DNA of 43,481 bases from Planctomycetota bacterium (GTDB lineage Bacteria > Planctomycetota > UBA1135 > GCA-002748355): positions 1 through 43,481 of the forward strand of contig JAGQQW010000018.1 in the NCBI GenBank assembly GCA_020426005.1, read 5' to 3'. Below, piece by piece: positions 42,142-43,481 of this stretch. How positions within the stretch are numbered: the first letter of the stretch is position 1; each line of letters opens with the position of its first letter. The notes beneath the pieces were generated by a model, which worked only from the letters and a program-made list of their open reading frames with translations, made no database searches and was not told the DNA's origin. The position numbers and the translations under genes were made by a program.

Positions 42142-43392
42142 ATGACGCGCATGGGTGAGCCCTCGGAATCCGCGCACTTCGCCTTCCAAGAACTCGCGCG
42201 GCTGGCGCATGCCGACGGGGTGATGTCGGATGGCGAACGCTCGACTCTCGAGCGGTTCGCACGCCACCTCGGCATTCCGTCGTACAAGGCGAAGCGCTAC
42301 TACAAACTGAGTCGCCGCCGAGCGCGCGAGTTTCCCGAGGATCCCCAACGCCAGCTGGACCTGCTCGTGATGCTCGCGCGGGTCGCGTATTCCGACGGAG
42401 CACTCCAAGAGGCGGAGCGTCGCTACTTCGAACGCTTGACCGACGAGTTCGGCATTCCACGCACGCGTCTCGCGCACGTGCTCGAACAGGCAGAGTCTCA
42501 TGCCGACCGACACGCTCGCATCGAGCGACGTTGGCTCTGCGCCACTGCAATCGGCCTGCTCGCCGCCCTGACGATCACGTGGATCTTCCTCGCGAGCAAG
42601 CCCGACGAGATGACGGGCTTCAAGGAACTCGATGATCGCCTGCGGCCGTCGCTCCTACTCGTGCACACACGGTTTCGACTCGTACACGATCACGAGCCGG
42701 CGAGATTCCAATCCGCGACAGGTACCGCGTTCTTCGTGTCCACGGACGGACTCGCGATCACCAACAAGCACGTCGTGCGGCCGTGGCTCTTCTCAGGATC
42801 CGCCCAGGACTTGTTGGCCGAAGGGTATCGCGTGGATGAATCCTCGGTCGAGACACTCGCATGGCAAGAGGGGCAACGCGTGCTCGACGAGCGACGTCGC
42901 CCGATCGACGATACGGCATTCAGCACCGTGAGCCGCACGCTCCAGGTCGTCACGACGGCGCCCGACGCCGAACTTTCGATGTCCGAGCGTGCCTCGCACC
43001 TTCGCAAGGAAGGGCTCTTCTGCCACGCGAACGACAACGGCGACCTCGCGCTGCTCCGCTGCAACGTGCGTGGCCCGGTCGTCATCGCGCCGCTTGCGGC
43101 CGAGAGCGCATCCGTTCGGCGCCTCGACCCCGTCATGGTGCTCGGCTACCCACGTGGCTTGCACCTGCTCGAATCCAACTTCGCCGCATCGACGCCGACC
43201 GTCGGACGCGTCCGCAAGAACGAAGCCACGATCTACGTCACCGCGCCGATCGTCCCGGGCAACAGTGGCGGGCCGCTCTTCGATCACGTCGGCCACGTGA
43301 TCGGGATCGCGACCCGCACGTTCGGCAGCGCGACGCTCGCGGGATGCCTGCGCGTCGAGCACGCGCATGCCCTGCTCGGTCAGACGCGCTGA
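42142..43392 (+). CDS. membrane-anchored TerB-domain trypsin-like serine protease
   Basis: The product is 416 residues from the ATG at 42142 (a second ATG at 42151 is possible). Residues about 12-115 are a TerB-like helical domain in two halves with the same motif: ARLAHADGVMSDGERSTLERFARHLGI (19-45) and ARVAYSDGALQEAERRYFERLTDEFGI (79-105). A transmembrane helix follows (about 131-151). Residues about 165-410 form a trypsin/HtrA-like protease with an intact triad: His210 in ITNKHVV, Asp301 in NGDLALL and Ser375 in PGNSGGPL. No PDZ domain is seen. The topology puts TerB in the cytoplasm and the protease outside. TerB proteins bind metal and couple membrane stress to cytoplasmic systems (family knowledge). 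Adjacent to the ATPase operon, it could be that system's sensor. Confidence 0.85.
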   Translation: MTRMGEPSESAHFAFQELARLAHADGVMSDGERSTLERFARHLGIPSYKAKRYYKLSRRRAREFPEDPQRQLDLLVMLARVAYSDGALQEAERRYFERLTDEFGIPRTRLAHVLEQAESHADRHARIERRWLCATAIGLLAALTITWIFLASKPDEMTGFKELDDRLRPSLLLVHTRFRLVHDHEPARFQSATGTAFFVSTDGLAITNKHVVRPWLFSGSAQDLLAEGYRVDESSVETLAWQEGQRVLDERRRPIDDTAFSTVSRTLQVVTTAPDAELSMSERASHLRKEGLFCHANDNGDLALLRCNVRGPVVIAPLAAESASVRRLDPVMVLGYPRGLHLLESNFAASTPTVGRVRKNEATIYVTAPIVPGNSGGPLFDHVGHVIGIATRTFGSATLAGCLRVEHAHALLGQTR

Positions 43393-43398
43393 TCCAAG

Positions 43399-43428
43399 GG
43401 GACACTAGTGTCCCGCGTCAGGAGTACG
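43399..43428. repeat. 16-bp perfect palindrome overlapping the right copy of the dispersed repeat
   Basis: GGGACACTAGTGTCCC (43399-43414) is a perfect palindrome six bases after the protease stop. It overlaps 43406-43428, which matches 951-973 at 19 of 23 bases. There is no T run, so it is a poor terminator. It could be a binding site or the end of a mobile element extending past the window. Confidence 0.55.
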
Positions 43429-43481
43429 TTGTATTTGTCGCAGCGTAGCGGCGTCTCTCGTAAGGCGCACGGACGCAGGCA

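Noticed and set aside
1..43481. tRNA, rRNA, CRISPR array or transposase genes
   Set aside because: Reading both strands gave no cloverleaf with a TTCGA arm, no regularly spaced direct repeats and no DDE or integrase motifs.

Overview
The window looks like chromosomal DNA from a free-living member of the Planctomycetota, possibly one of the deep-branching marine lineages. This is inferred from gene content: GC-rich DNA, giant transmembrane Ser/Thr kinases with TPR or FG-GAP tails, an ECF sigma factor fused to a membrane-anchored ectodomain, many large secreted carboxypeptidase-regulatory-like and beta-propeller proteins, and pseudopilin genes with degenerate prepilin sites. No tRNA, rRNA, CRISPR array, transposase or replication origin was recognised.

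Layout. 1-2665: a partial DUF1579-type protein, a small lipoprotein and a secreted beta-rich protein. 2908-6246: a four-gene operon (HAMP-like membrane protein, two pseudopilin-like minor subunits, a large PilX-like protein) in which the last three genes start on the stop codon of the gene before. 6274-6906: a protein of unknown function. 7023-13866: three consecutive secreted carboxypeptidase-regulatory-like (CRD) proteins; the first two are tandem paralogues. They converge on 13927-16257, an ECF sigma factor carrying a transmembrane helix and its own CRD ectodomain. 16427-18113: a small lipoprotein and a DUF4344-type metallopeptidase. 18295-22254: a kinase with a TPR tail, divergent from a secreted FG-GAP protein (22425-24038). 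24053-28351: an ECF sigma factor and a receptor-like kinase with an integrin-like FG-GAP ectodomain.

At about 28500-28535 there is a break. The C-terminal end of a second ECF sigma gene (minus strand) abuts the C-terminal half of an ELWxxDGT-repeat secreted protein (plus strand), and both lack their 5' ends. This is either a deletion between divergent genes or an assembly join.

29341-34302 holds a secreted protein, a YciA-type acyl-CoA thioesterase and an AlgX/AlgI-like polysaccharide O-acetylation pair. 34310-43392 holds the most unusual gene set: an Lhr-like SF2 helicase, a secreted propeller protein, and a translationally coupled three-gene operon (a coiled-coil/winged-helix-like protein, a BrxD-like P-loop ATPase, and a second BrxC/D-type ATPase with a UvrD/PcrA-type Tudor domain at its N-terminus). 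Divergent from this operon is a membrane protein that joins a TerB domain to a trypsin-like protease. The set resembles parts of type 2 BREX and of TerB-linked stress or defence loci, but has no methyltransferase, PglZ or nuclease here. I infer a candidate undescribed DNA-surveillance or stress system.
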